9,346 nucleotides of DNA from Bacteroidota bacterium (GTDB taxonomy: Bacteria; Bacteroidota; Bacteroidia; Flavobacteriales; Schleiferiaceae), in NCBI GenBank assembly GCA_003023665.1, contig PXYR01000067.1:1-9346 (forward strand), given 5' to 3'. Positions 1 through 7,301 of this stretch are shown one piece after another. Position 1 is the first letter of the stretch; the number at the start of each line of letters is the position of its first letter. The notes beneath the pieces are model-generated. The model worked only from the letters and a program-made list of their open reading frames with translations, did no database searches and was not told where the DNA came from. The translations under genes and the position numbers were made by a program.

Positions 1-1169
1 AACGTTTAGGAAGTAGCCCTGAAACCGTTCAGCAAAAAATGGAAATTCACCTCAGAAATAATGATATAAAATCAGCAACTGAGGTCATTAAAAACGCTAT
101 AAAGGACAATCCTAATCGGGCTGAATACCGAGGTCTAGCAGCACAATTTTATGATGTTAATGGCAAAAAGAAAAAAACCGGAAAAATCCTATCACAAGCT
201 GTTTTAGATTTCCCCAACAATGCCGCTATAGCTATGGAATATGCACGTTTTCTTCAAAGCGGCGACAACGTCAAAGAAAGCATGTACTTTCTAGAGCGCG
301 CACTTACCATGCCTGGAATGAGCCTAAAAGACAAAGGACCGGTATTGCTGAGTTTATGGGAAACTGCTCAACGCGATACTAGCATGCTTCCTATGGTAAA
401 TAGATCATGGGCTGCTACCAAAGAGCTTCACCAAGAAGAGGGGACATATTATTTGCTACTAGGAGAACGGCTGCTTTTAGAAAACAAAATTCAAGAAAGC
501 GTTTTAATGTATCTACAAGCCGTTGAAAGAGGCTATAATGACATAGAGGTTTACACACAAATTGCTGAGCTATGCAAACAAACTAAGCAAGACAGCATTG
601 CCAGGGATGTAATAAATAGATTCAAAACAGATTTTGGGCATAGAATTGAAATACTAGAATATATCGTGTTCTGGTATTATGAGAAACAATGGTGGCAGGA
701 CTGCGCCGAACTGGCTATGGAGAGTGCTCCAAAGGCACTTGAGGATGACGTTCAAAAGTGGTTCTATAATTTGGCAGGTACAGCATTCTTTTCACAAGAT
801 TTAGTGGATATGGGCGTTAAGGCGTATACCTACAGCTTGGACATTGAGCGTGATGCGGCCACGTTAAATAATCTAGCTTGGGAATTGGGAAAGCGCAGTT
901 TGGACCTTGAGCGCGCACTAAAATTAACGCAAGAAAGCAACAGCAAGAAAGGTCTTGAAGCGACTTACCTAGACACTTGGGCCTGGGTCTTGTTTAAAAT
1001 GGGCGACTACACTGAAGCACAGAAAAAAATGGCATTAGCTTTGCAACTTCAAAGATCTAAACCTGATGCCACACTCTACCGCCATGCTGGGGCCATTGAG
1101 AAAGCATTGGGCAATGAAGATAAAGCTTTGGAATACAACCAAAAAGCTAAGGAATTAGAGGGCAAATAG
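1..1169 (+). CDS. TPR-repeat protein, 5' end outside window
   Basis: The reading frame is open from base 3 without any stop before the first ATG at 39 (codons read RLGSSPETVQQK-M), so the ATG at 39 is probably internal and the true start lies upstream. At least 388 residues are visible. They are mostly paired amphipathic helices with TPR spacing. The clearest repeats are at the C-terminus: NNLAWELG (from base 867) followed by an ERALKL helix, YLDTWAWVLFKMGDYTEA (from base 966), and a last repeat with LYRHAGAIEKALGNEDKALE. No catalytic motif is seen. TPR solenoids are protein-interaction scaffolds; in Bacteroidota a TPR protein of roughly 550-600 residues often precedes the DUF4292 and EnvC-like genes, which agrees with this order. 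A role in envelope assembly is inferred from context only. The next gene begins 8 bases after the TAG. Confidence 0.85.
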   Translation, partial: RLGSSPETVQQKMEIHLRNNDIKSATEVIKNAIKDNPNRAEYRGLAAQFYDVNGKKKKTGKILSQAVLDFPNNAAIAMEYARFLQSGDNVKESMYFLERALTMPGMSLKDKGPVLLSLWETAQRDTSMLPMVNRSWAATKELHQEEGTYYLLLGERLLLENKIQESVLMYLQAVERGYNDIEVYTQIAELCKQTKQDSIARDVINRFKTDFGHRIEILEYIVFWYYEKQWWQDCAELAMESAPKALEDDVQKWFYNLAGTAFFSQDLVDMGVKAYTYSLDIERDAATLNNLAWELGKRSLDLERALKLTQESNSKKGLEATYLDTWAWVLFKMGDYTEAQKKMALALQLQRSKPDATLYRHAGAIEKALGNEDKALEYNQKAKELEGK

Positions 1170-1177
1170 CCAAAAAA

Positions 1178-1924
1178 TTGAACCGTCTGTACACACATAG
1201 CTTAGTCAAATTAACCCTGCTTCTAGGGGCTCTTTTTCTGCTCGCAAACTGTGGTAGGCCTATCTCACCTGAAAACCCTCTAAAAAGGGAAAAAATAAAC
1301 GACGGAGTATCTCGCAAAATAATCGTTGAGGATAAATTTGAATGGGCCCAAATATTCACTCGGATTGAAGCCAACACTCCCGATGGCGAGCAAAAATTTA
1401 GAGTCCAAATACGATCCAAACAAGATAGCATTCTCTGGGCTGCAATTAGTGATGATATGATTGGTCTGCGTGTTGGTAAGGCAATCGTTATTGGCGATAG
1501 CGCAGCTTTTACCTCAACACTTTTGGGATTGGACTGGACGGGTTCAGCACATGACTTAGCTGGCATGACTGGGGTGGAGGTTCCCTTTCCGTATTTGAAT
1601 AAACTATTACGCGGTCAATTAATCAGTGCCGAGCCTGCAATGCGTTACAGATTTGACACAAAACATGATACTTGGGTCACACAGTATGCCATTTCTGGCA
1701 ACAGGAACGTAACCGTAGCACTGGACAGAGAATTGCATGTCAAGCACATGACCATTAGCGACCCTAAGGAAATTGTAGACATTGAATACTCCAATGTGGA
1801 TGAAAGAACGGGATATCCAATGCTCCTTGAATTAACCTTAAAGTCGCGTCCAGAATACACTGTAAAAATCGAAGTGAGCGAAATTCGAACCGAAGGTCCT
1901 TATAACACTCCTTTTAGCTTCTAA
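1178..1924 (+). CDS. DUF4292 family lipoprotein
   Basis: A 248-residue protein with a lipoprotein-type signal: basic N-terminus, hydrophobic stretch at about residues 9-23, then L-A-N-C with the candidate lipidated Cys at position 25. Asn at -1 departs from the usual Gly/Ala/Ser. The mature part fits DUF4292: a segment resembling 'R..KDSILWAAISDDMIGL', then 'GKAIVIGDSAAF', then 'PYLNKLLRGQL', followed by alternating beta strands ending in NTPFSF. The family is thought to be a LolA/LolB-like half-barrel, but its function is unknown. The start is TTG at 1178. The frame is closed by TAA at 1148-1150 and no ATG or GTG lies between, so TTG is the only common start that keeps the whole signal peptide. 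Its stop shares one base with the EnvC start (TAATG), implying translational coupling. Family call is firm; function is not known. Confidence 0.85.
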   Translation: MNRLYTHSLVKLTLLLGALFLLANCGRPISPENPLKREKINDGVSRKIIVEDKFEWAQIFTRIEANTPDGEQKFRVQIRSKQDSILWAAISDDMIGLRVGKAIVIGDSAAFTSTLLGLDWTGSAHDLAGMTGVEVPFPYLNKLLRGQLISAEPAMRYRFDTKHDTWVTQYAISGNRNVTVALDRELHVKHMTISDPKEIVDIEYSNVDERTGYPMLLELTLKSRPEYTVKIEVSEIRTEGPYNTPFSF

Positions 1925-3249
1925 TGAAAGTCTTTAGAATTCTCATAGCGTTATTGTTACTGACTGTTACCACCAATGGTCAAACTAAAGAGGAGCTTCA
2001 AAAGCAGAAGGTATTGCTTCAAGACCAAATTGACTTGGCAAATACTTTACTAGAACAAACCAAAAGCAACAGAGAGTCCAGTATAAATCAATTGCAAACT
2101 TTGAATCAAAAAATTGAGGCTCGCGAACGATTGATTAAAACCATGAATGGGCAAATAAGGAGAATTGACCTTGATATCCGTACGAAGGAAAAGGAGATTG
2201 TCCAACTTGAAGTGCGCATTGATTCACTTAAATCAGATTATGCAAAACTGATTGAATTAGCGCAGCGAAATCTCCAGCCCGCGGATCAACTTATGTTTAT
2301 TCTTAGTTCTACCTCTTTTACCCAAGCCTTAAAACGGATCCAATACTTTAAGGACATGACCAGCTACAGGGAACAGCAAGTCAACCAAATTCATGATGCG
2401 CAGATTGAATTAGCAGAGGAAAAAGAAGCGTTAATCGCTAGAAAACAGGAAAAATTAACCGTTCAAGAATCTCAAGAAAGAGAAAAGAACCAACTGCTTG
2501 TGGACGCCCAAAAGCAAGAAGAAACTGTTACCTCTTTGAAGAACAAAGAAGGAGAATTGAAAAATGATATTCAAAAAAAACAACGTGAGGCCGAACAACT
2601 AGAAAAACAAATTAAACGGATTATTGCGGAAGAATTGAGAAAAGCACGACTCCGCGCAGAACGGAATAACCTAGAAAAAGAGGCAGAAGAACTAGGCCTT
2701 GTAAAAGGGAAAGACTTCAACCCGAGAACCTCCAATAAGGTGCTTAAAAAATTAATTGACAAGGCACGCAAAGGAAAGGGTTTAGAAGAAAGAGATGAGG
2801 GACCTTCCTATGCAATGACTCCTGAATCTAGAGCATTAGCAAATAACTTTGCTTCAAACAAAGGTGCTTTGCCGTGGCCAGTTGAAAGAGGGTTGATTAC
2901 TGGAAAATTTGGAAAACATCCTCACCCAGTGGTTAAAGGAATCATTGTAGACAATCCGCATATTGAAATTAGCACGGAACAGGGGGCTATTGTGCGTGCC
3001 ACTTTTGAAGGAGAGGTGAGTTCTGTGGTGCCTATTCCTGGGGCAAACGTAATGGTGCTAATACGACATGGAAACTACTTTACTGTGTACAGCAACCTTA
3101 TAGGCGTTCAGGTTAAGTCTGGAGATCTTATTAGTCTTAAACAGCCGATTGGAACTGCATTCACGGATGAGGAAGGAAAAACGATGGTTCAATTTGGTAT
3201 TTGGAAAGACGCAAACATTCAAGACCCAGGCCCTTGGCTATCAAAATAA
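1924..3249 (+). CDS. EnvC-like murein hydrolase activator (coiled coil + LytM)
   Basis: A 441-residue protein. Residues 1-19 form a Sec signal peptide, with likely cleavage before Gln20. About residues 20-265 form a long charged coiled coil (many Lys/Glu/Gln heptads). A linker follows, then a C-terminal LytM/M23-like domain from about residue 315 (WPVERGLITGKFG) to the end. EnvC proteins act in the periplasm: the coiled coil recruits to the division apparatus and the LytM domain activates cell-wall amidases without cleaving peptidoglycan itself. That fits here, because the M23 zinc ligands appear replaced: Asn344 and Glu348 where HxxxD is expected, Asn391 in 'YSNL' instead of 'YxHL', and Met421/Gln423 instead of the final HxH. 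The start is fixed by an in-frame TAG at 1915-1917, two codons upstream, and overlaps the preceding stop by one base. The cognate amidase is not in the window. Confidence 0.88.
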   Translation: MKVFRILIALLLLTVTTNGQTKEELQKQKVLLQDQIDLANTLLEQTKSNRESSINQLQTLNQKIEARERLIKTMNGQIRRIDLDIRTKEKEIVQLEVRIDSLKSDYAKLIELAQRNLQPADQLMFILSSTSFTQALKRIQYFKDMTSYREQQVNQIHDAQIELAEEKEALIARKQEKLTVQESQEREKNQLLVDAQKQEETVTSLKNKEGELKNDIQKKQREAEQLEKQIKRIIAEELRKARLRAERNNLEKEAEELGLVKGKDFNPRTSNKVLKKLIDKARKGKGLEERDEGPSYAMTPESRALANNFASNKGALPWPVERGLITGKFGKHPHPVVKGIIVDNPHIEISTEQGAIVRATFEGEVSSVVPIPGANVMVLIRHGNYFTVYSNLIGVQVKSGDLISLKQPIGTAFTDEEGKTMVQFGIWKDANIQDPGPWLSK

Positions 3250-3259
3250 ATTAGCACAG

Positions 3260-3607
3260 ATGAAACGTATATTCTATCTCAGTACCTGCGATACTTGCAA
3301 ACGTATTTTGAACTCGTGGAATACAGAAGGAATTTATCTGCAAGACATTAAAACGGAGCCCATCACACCCGCACAGCTAGATGATATGATTACACTCGCT
3401 GGTTCTGCAGATGCCTTGTTTTCTAAGCGTGCTCGTAAATACAAAGAGCTCGGCTTGAAAAACCGCAAGCTTAGCGATTCTGAAATACGCCAGCTTATCC
3501 TTAGTGAATACACTTTCTTAAAACGACCGGTTTTACTTTTTGATGGTCAAATCTTTATAGGAAATAGTCCAAAGGTGGTTAAAGATGCAACTGATGCAAT
3601 TGCTTGA
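3260..3607 (+). CDS. ArsC/Spx-family thioredoxin-fold protein
   Basis: A 115-residue protein of ArsC-family size. It begins with a beta strand (KRIFYLST) leading into C10-D-T-C13, the redox-active CxxC at the start of helix 1. The later 'FLKRPVLLFDGQIFIG' segment (Arg-Pro, then strand-turn-strand) is typical of the arsenate reductase (glutaredoxin-dependent)/YffB/Spx superfamily. Glutaredoxin-linked arsenate reductases use one essential N-terminal Cys; Spx-type members carry CxxC as a redox switch. The sequence does not decide between reductase, Spx-like regulator or another thiol function, and no arsenic-resistance genes are nearby. The ATG at 3260 is chosen because it places the CxxC at the standard distance from the N-terminus and starts 10 bases after the EnvC stop. 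A start at 3149 would overlap EnvC by about 100 bases and add a tail unlike the family. Confidence 0.82.
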   Translation: MKRIFYLSTCDTCKRILNSWNTEGIYLQDIKTEPITPAQLDDMITLAGSADALFSKRARKYKELGLKNRKLSDSEIRQLILSEYTFLKRPVLLFDGQIFIGNSPKVVKDATDAIA

Positions 3608-3610
3608 TCT

Positions 3611-4540
3611 ATGAGCCAATTCAGTCGTAAATCTATTTTATTGGCGCACGCAGCATTGTTTGGTGTTGCCTTGATTTACGGTTCTTCATTCCTAATAGCC
3701 AAGAGTGCCATGCAAGGTGCCATGCCTCCGAGAGCCTTTATTCAATTTCGTGTTACCGGAGCAGCCTTACTTTTTTGGATGCTAATGCCATTTTCTGGTA
3801 ATGAAAGATTCCTTAATATACCCCGTTCCGATCAGTGGCGTTTGGCAATATGCGCAGTTTTTGGAGTCACCACAAACATGCTGTTTTTCTTTGAAGGACT
3901 TAAAATTACAACTCCAGTAAACGCCTCCATCATGATGGTCAGCGGTCCAATAATGGTACTTGTTGCCGGCGCAATTCTTGTCAAAGAGCGAATCACAACA
4001 CCTAAATTGATAGGAATATCACTAGGTGCTTTGGGTGCGTTTTGGTTGATTTATTCGGGTGCTCATTTTAAAATAGACGGCTTATTCTCTAATGAAGTGG
4101 CTAAGGGAAACCTATTTGTACTTGTCAACGCAAGTAGTTATGCCATATATCTGGTACTTGTAAAGCCGCTCATGGCCAAATACAACGCACTTTTTATTAT
4201 ACGTTGGGTCTTCACATTTGGAGTGTTCTTTGTTTTGCCTTTTGGAGGTCCGCAATTCGGTGATATTCAATGGTCACTTTGGGACGCGAACATTATAGGA
4301 GCCGTGATTTTTGTGGTTGTAGGGACCACGTTTTTAACCTATTTAGGAAACATCATTGCACTAAAAACATTGCATCCCGCAACCGTGGGAGCATATATCT
4401 ATCTCCAGCCTTTATTAGCGAGTTTATTAAGCCTTATTTACGGAGGTGAAACCTGGAGTATTCATATGTTCATTGGAGGAACAGCCATATTTACGGGCGT
4501 TTATTTTGTGAGTTTCTACGGAAGGAAATTCAAAGGGTAG
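3611..4540 (+). CDS. EamA/DMT-family membrane transporter
   Basis: A 309-residue, very hydrophobic protein with about ten predicted membrane helices in two homologous halves, the layout of EamA-domain drug/metabolite transporters (usual length 280-310). The first half contains 'ALIYGSSFLIAKSAM' in helix 1 and 'ITTPVNASIMMVSGPI' before helix 4. The second half contains 'LFVLVNASSYAIYLVLVKPL' and 'PATVGAYIYLQPLLASLLSL', the EamA pattern of a small-residue-rich helix followed by a proline-containing one. A short basic tail (GRKFKG) suggests a cytoplasmic C-terminus. The family exports or imports metabolites such as amino acids or nucleotide-related compounds; the substrate cannot be read from sequence. 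It starts 3 bases after the ArsC-like stop, so it is probably cotranscribed with the genes upstream. Confidence 0.88.
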   Translation: MSQFSRKSILLAHAALFGVALIYGSSFLIAKSAMQGAMPPRAFIQFRVTGAALLFWMLMPFSGNERFLNIPRSDQWRLAICAVFGVTTNMLFFFEGLKITTPVNASIMMVSGPIMVLVAGAILVKERITTPKLIGISLGALGAFWLIYSGAHFKIDGLFSNEVAKGNLFVLVNASSYAIYLVLVKPLMAKYNALFIIRWVFTFGVFFVLPFGGPQFGDIQWSLWDANIIGAVIFVVVGTTFLTYLGNIIALKTLHPATVGAYIYLQPLLASLLSLIYGGETWSIHMFIGGTAIFTGVYFVSFYGRKFKG

Positions 4541-4556
4541 CCATCTTATGTTTTGC

Positions 4557-4564
4557 TACCTTTG
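4557..4564 (+). promoter_or_regulatory. Bacteroidota-type -7 promoter element for yicC
   Basis: The sequence TACCTTTG matches the Bacteroidota -7 consensus TAnnTTTG at every defined position. It lies 18 bases before the yicC ATG, which would give a leader of roughly a dozen bases. No convincing TTTG/TTG -33 element is seen about 20 bases further upstream, so the promoter is supported by the -7 box and its position only. It suggests yicC can be transcribed independently of the upstream run. Confidence 0.55.
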
Positions 4565-4582
4565 AGCAAAATTCAACTACCC

Positions 4583-5437
4583 ATGATTCAGAGTATGACC
4601 GGCTTCGGAAAAGCCATCGGACAAACTTCAGGAAAAAAAATTACTGTTGAGATTCGCAGTCTGAATAGCAAAGGGCTTGATTTAAACGCTCGTATTGCAC
4701 CTATTTTTCGTGAAAAAGAACTGACTATCCGCAAACTGGTTGGTGGTGCTTTAAAGCGTGGTAAGGTGGATATCAATATCTATGCGGAAGTCACAGGGGT
4801 TGAGAGCGCGGCAGGTATTAATATGGAATTAGCCAAAGCTTATTTGGAGCAGCTTGAAGTTTTAAGCCGCGAAACAGATACCTCGGGAGACCTCATTGCA
4901 GCCGTTATGCGAATGCCCGATGTAATTGGCTCGTCAAAAAATGAGCTCAGTGAAGAGGAATGGCATTTTTTAAAGGAATTAATTGTGGAAGCTCTAGAAA
5001 AACTGGAGCGTTTTCGTGTACAAGAGGGATCAAGTATTGCAAACGATTTTGAACAGCGTTTGATTGAGATTGAAAAATCCATGAAAGAAATTGAGCCACA
5101 TGAACAGCAGCGTATGCTTACCGTTAGAGAACGCTTATTGAAAGGTCTAGAGGGAGTTGAAATAGATTCAAACCGCTATGAGCAAGAAGTTATTTTCTAC
5201 ATTGAAAAGCTAGATATCAACGAAGAAAAGGTTCGATTAGCTAACCATCTTAAATACTTCCGTGAAACAATGAAGGAAGAAAATAGCGGGAAAAAGCTCG
5301 GGTTTATTGCACAAGAAATGGGTCGAGAAATCAACACTCTAGGATCCAAGAGTAACTATGCTCCAATGCAACAGCATGTAGTTCAAATGAAGGACGAGCT
5401 AGAAAAAATTAAAGAGCAAGTAGGCAACACGCTTTAG
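4583..5437 (+). CDS. yicC: YicC family endoribonuclease
   Basis: A 284-residue protein matching YicC along its whole length. It opens with the family signature MIQSMTGFG. An N-terminal domain follows (about residues 1-150, with 'EIRSLNSKGLDLNARI' and 'KRGKVDINIY'). The conserved C-terminal domain carries 'EKLDINEEKVRLANHLKYF' and 'GKKLGFIAQEMGREINTLG', then 'GSKSN' and a closing 'MKDELEKIKEQVGN'. YicC proteins are cytoplasmic stress-related endoribonucleases. The ATG at 4583 is chosen over an in-frame TTG at 4553 because the family begins exactly here and because the TTG lies upstream of the -7 box at 4557-4564. In many bacteria yicC is followed by gmk (guanylate kinase). Here the next gene is on the opposite strand and its stop overlaps this one by four bases. 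Confidence 0.93.
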   Translation: MIQSMTGFGKAIGQTSGKKITVEIRSLNSKGLDLNARIAPIFREKELTIRKLVGGALKRGKVDINIYAEVTGVESAAGINMELAKAYLEQLEVLSRETDTSGDLIAAVMRMPDVIGSSKNELSEEEWHFLKELIVEALEKLERFRVQEGSSIANDFEQRLIEIEKSMKEIEPHEQQRMLTVRERLLKGLEGVEIDSNRYEQEVIFYIEKLDINEEKVRLANHLKYFRETMKEENSGKKLGFIAQEMGREINTLGSKSNYAPMQQHVVQMKDELEKIKEQVGNTL

Positions 5438-6243
5438 CCAACAATATCTCTTTTTAAATAGCGTGCATGTCCTGCTTTAAGCATGATTAGCGATAGTATC
5501 ATAAGCACAATACAGGAGCCCCAATTCACCTCAAGACTACCGGATTCGGCCTGCAATTGTAGGTAGTGATAGGGACTTATATAACCTAACCAACTTACTT
5601 GTTCTGTCGCCTTTGCAATAGCATCCAAAAAGAAACTACCGAATATCATTCCAACCACCGGTCCCATATAATTCAATTTTGGCGATAAGAATGATGAGAA
5701 CAATACGGCTGCAGCTGTAAAGAAACTTACCAGAACAAACCCATGAACATGCATGGTAACAAAATGTCTCCAGAGAACATCATCACCGAATACATTCATT
5801 CCAAGCACTGCAAAAAAAGTTTGAGTGGAATACACCACCGCCAATAAAGTTCCGAGCGCTAAGAATTTTGTGGTAACAATAGTGCTTCTTGTCATGGGGC
5901 GGGTTAGCAAGAATTCCGCGGTTCCATCGCGTTCCTCCTTGCCAACTATAGTAGCACCTGTTGAAGCCGTAAAAATCCCCATCAAAAGCGTAATGTAAAT
6001 TCCATAATAAGTGGAATAGAATCCTATGATACTTGACCATGTACCCTCGTCCATTCCCAAAGCACGTGCATACTCCTCTGGAAGAGAAGACATCAACTCG
6101 GTCATCTGATCTCCCATCTGTGAAAAGCTTGGATAGATAGATAAGATCAAAAAAGTGAATGCTACTACAATAGAAGTCCATATAAGAGTGTTCTTTCTAT
6201 TGCGTTTTAGCTCTTTGAAATACAATGTCCTATTCATACTCAT
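5434..6243 (-). CDS. ABC-2 type transporter permease
   Basis: A 269-residue membrane protein with about six hydrophobic segments, near residues 20-37, 79-100, 127-149, 163-186, 193-211 and 238-258. A soluble loop of about 40 residues lies between the first two. The cytoplasmic motif 'GKEERDGTAEFLLTRPMTRS' (residues 101-120) is typical of ABC-2 permeases of the 'permease subunit' group, where it contacts the ATPase. These proteins form exporters with a separate ATPase, for example for antibiotics, peptides or lipids; the substrate is unknown here. The start overlaps the ATPase stop by four bases (ATGA on the minus strand, 6243-6240), so the pair is translationally coupled. Met3 is an alternative start. 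The TAA at 5436-5434 overlaps the yicC TAG tail-to-tail, leaving no room for a terminator between the genes. Confidence 0.9.
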   Translation of the reverse strand: MSMNRTLYFKELKRNRKNTLIWTSIVVAFTFLILSIYPSFSQMGDQMTELMSSLPEEYARALGMDEGTWSSIIGFYSTYYGIYITLLMGIFTASTGATIVGKEERDGTAEFLLTRPMTRSTIVTTKFLALGTLLAVVYSTQTFFAVLGMNVFGDDVLWRHFVTMHVHGFVLVSFFTAAAVLFSSFLSPKLNYMGPVVGMIFGSFFLDAIAKATEQVSWLGYISPYHYLQLQAESGSLEVNWGSCIVLMILSLIMLKAGHARYLKRDIVG

Positions 6244-7115
6244 CGTTGATAATAGTTCATAAAAATGGACTCTAAATCAGGTTCTGTCAGGACTACGTCA
6301 ACCAAGTCTTGCTCAGCGAGCCAACGAATCAATACTTCCGTTGGACCCACATAGTCAAAATTATGCTTGGAGCCAGTACTGTGGTGATTTTGAAAACCAT
6401 CAGGCAAACTCAATTTGGTTTCTTTTTTCAAGACCAACCGTACCTTTTTCATTTGCTTGGATAAGAGCGATGAAATATCTTCAATTGCTGTGATTTTTCC
6501 CTCACGGATTACCGCGGCGCGATCGCACATTCGTTGAATTTCAGATAGAATATGCGAGCTAAAAAAAACGGTTACTCCCTTTTTGTTTAACGACTCTAAT
6601 AATTCAAAAAACCTGTTTTGCATAAATGGGTCTAACCCACCCGTTGGTTCATCTAAAATCAGTACTTCCGGTTCATGCAAAACCGCCTGAATAATGGCGC
6701 ATTTTTTCTTATTCCCATAACTTAAATCATCAATGGGCCTATCTAAAGCGAGCTCAAAATATTGTGCTAATTCCTCAATTCTCTTTTCCCCTTTTTCAAT
6801 ACCATACAGTCCAGCATGGTATTCCAAGAGCTCGCGAGAGGTCATTTCTGGATAAAAATCCACTTCGGAGGGTAGATACCCTACCTTCAACCTAGCTTGA
6901 ACCCCTTCTTTTACCACATCATGTCCCAAAATTGAGGCACTCCCACTACTTGGATGTAATAATCCTAATAAGGTTCTTATGGCAGTAGACTTCCCGGCAC
7001 CATTGGGACCTATGAATCCGAATACCTCGCCTTTTGAGACAGAGAAATCAATCCCTTCTATCCCTCTGTGCTTACCGTAGAATTTGGATAAACTATGAAA
7101 TTCAATTGCATTCAT
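6240..7115 (-). CDS. ABC transporter ATP-binding protein
   Basis: A 291-residue nucleotide-binding subunit. In order: Walker A GPNGAGKST (residues 36-44, Lys42), a Q-loop region reading 'VGYLPSEVDFYPEMT' where Gln is replaced (Ser83/Glu84), the ABC signature LSYGN (131-135), Walker B VLILDEPTGGLDP (151-163, catalytic Glu156) and the switch His188 in 'FFSSHILSE'. About 70 C-terminal residues beyond the core form the accessory domain common in exporters of the BcrA/DrrA/NatA type. It powers the permease encoded next to it. The altered Q-loop and signature are common in this subfamily and do not imply inactivity. The gene is first in a two-gene minus-strand operon, transcribed divergently from the SoxB-like gene at 7302, with 186 bases between them. 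No clear Bacteroidota promoter was found upstream of it. Confidence 0.93.
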   Translation of the reverse strand: MNAIEFHSLSKFYGKHRGIEGIDFSVSKGEVFGFIGPNGAGKSTAIRTLLGLLHPSSGSASILGHDVVKEGVQARLKVGYLPSEVDFYPEMTSRELLEYHAGLYGIEKGEKRIEELAQYFELALDRPIDDLSYGNKKKCAIIQAVLHEPEVLILDEPTGGLDPFMQNRFFELLESLNKKGVTVFFSSHILSEIQRMCDRAAVIREGKITAIEDISSLLSKQMKKVRLVLKKETKLSLPDGFQNHHSTGSKHNFDYVGPTEVLIRWLAEQDLVDVVLTEPDLESIFMNYYQR

Positions 7116-7301
7116 GACGGCTGTTTTTTAGGTCTTCGTAAGTTACAATTAGGTGTTGAATTCTATTTAAAATAAGACTGATTTTTGTTTTGAGTGAACA
7201 ATTATCTCGCCTCCTATACTCTCACGTGACCATACTCACGAAACCACTCATTCTTTGAATGTAACTTGAGCAGCACGCATGAAACAATTAAGTAAGGACT
7301 C
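7116..7301. promoter_or_regulatory. Divergent intergenic region with possible operator
   Basis: This 186-base gap separates the ABC exporter (minus) from the SoxB-like gene (plus), so it must hold promoters for both unless one is read from outside. I found no perfect TAnnTTTG on either strand. The notable elements are the 8-base palindrome TCACGTGA at 7222-7229 and an imperfect direct repeat around it (ATACTCTCACG at 7216-7226, ATACTCACG at 7232-7240). Both could be a regulator binding site, but short motifs like these also arise by chance. Confidence 0.35.

Noticed and set aside
1147..1566. 139-codon minus-strand frame under the DUF4292 gene
   Set aside because: It lies antisense to a well-supported lipoprotein gene and shows no domain pattern or signal.
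3149..3259. Longer N-terminus for the ArsC-like gene starting at 3149
   Set aside because: It would overlap EnvC by about 100 bases in another frame, and the added residues do not look like the family. The ATG at 3260 gives the standard start.
3260..3607. Arsenic-resistance function for the ArsC-like gene
   Set aside because: No arsR, arsB/acr3 or other arsenic genes are near, and the CxxC fits Spx/YffB-like proteins equally well. Only the fold is called.
4553..4582. TTG start for yicC at 4553
   Set aside because: YicC proteins begin at MIQSMTG (4583), and the TTG lies upstream of the -7 promoter element.
5783..6181. 132-codon minus-strand frame inside the permease gene
   Set aside because: It overlaps a clearly real ABC-2 permease in another frame, and its Cys/Tyr/His-rich translation matches no family.
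6240..7115. Inactive ABC ATPase because of the altered Q-loop and LSYGN signature
   Set aside because: Walker A, Walker B with Glu156 and switch His188 are intact, and such variants are usual in this exporter subfamily.
7262..7269. TAACTTGA as a -7 promoter box for the SoxB-like gene
   Set aside because: It matches only part of TAnnTTTG (last two positions wrong) and no -33 element is suitably placed.
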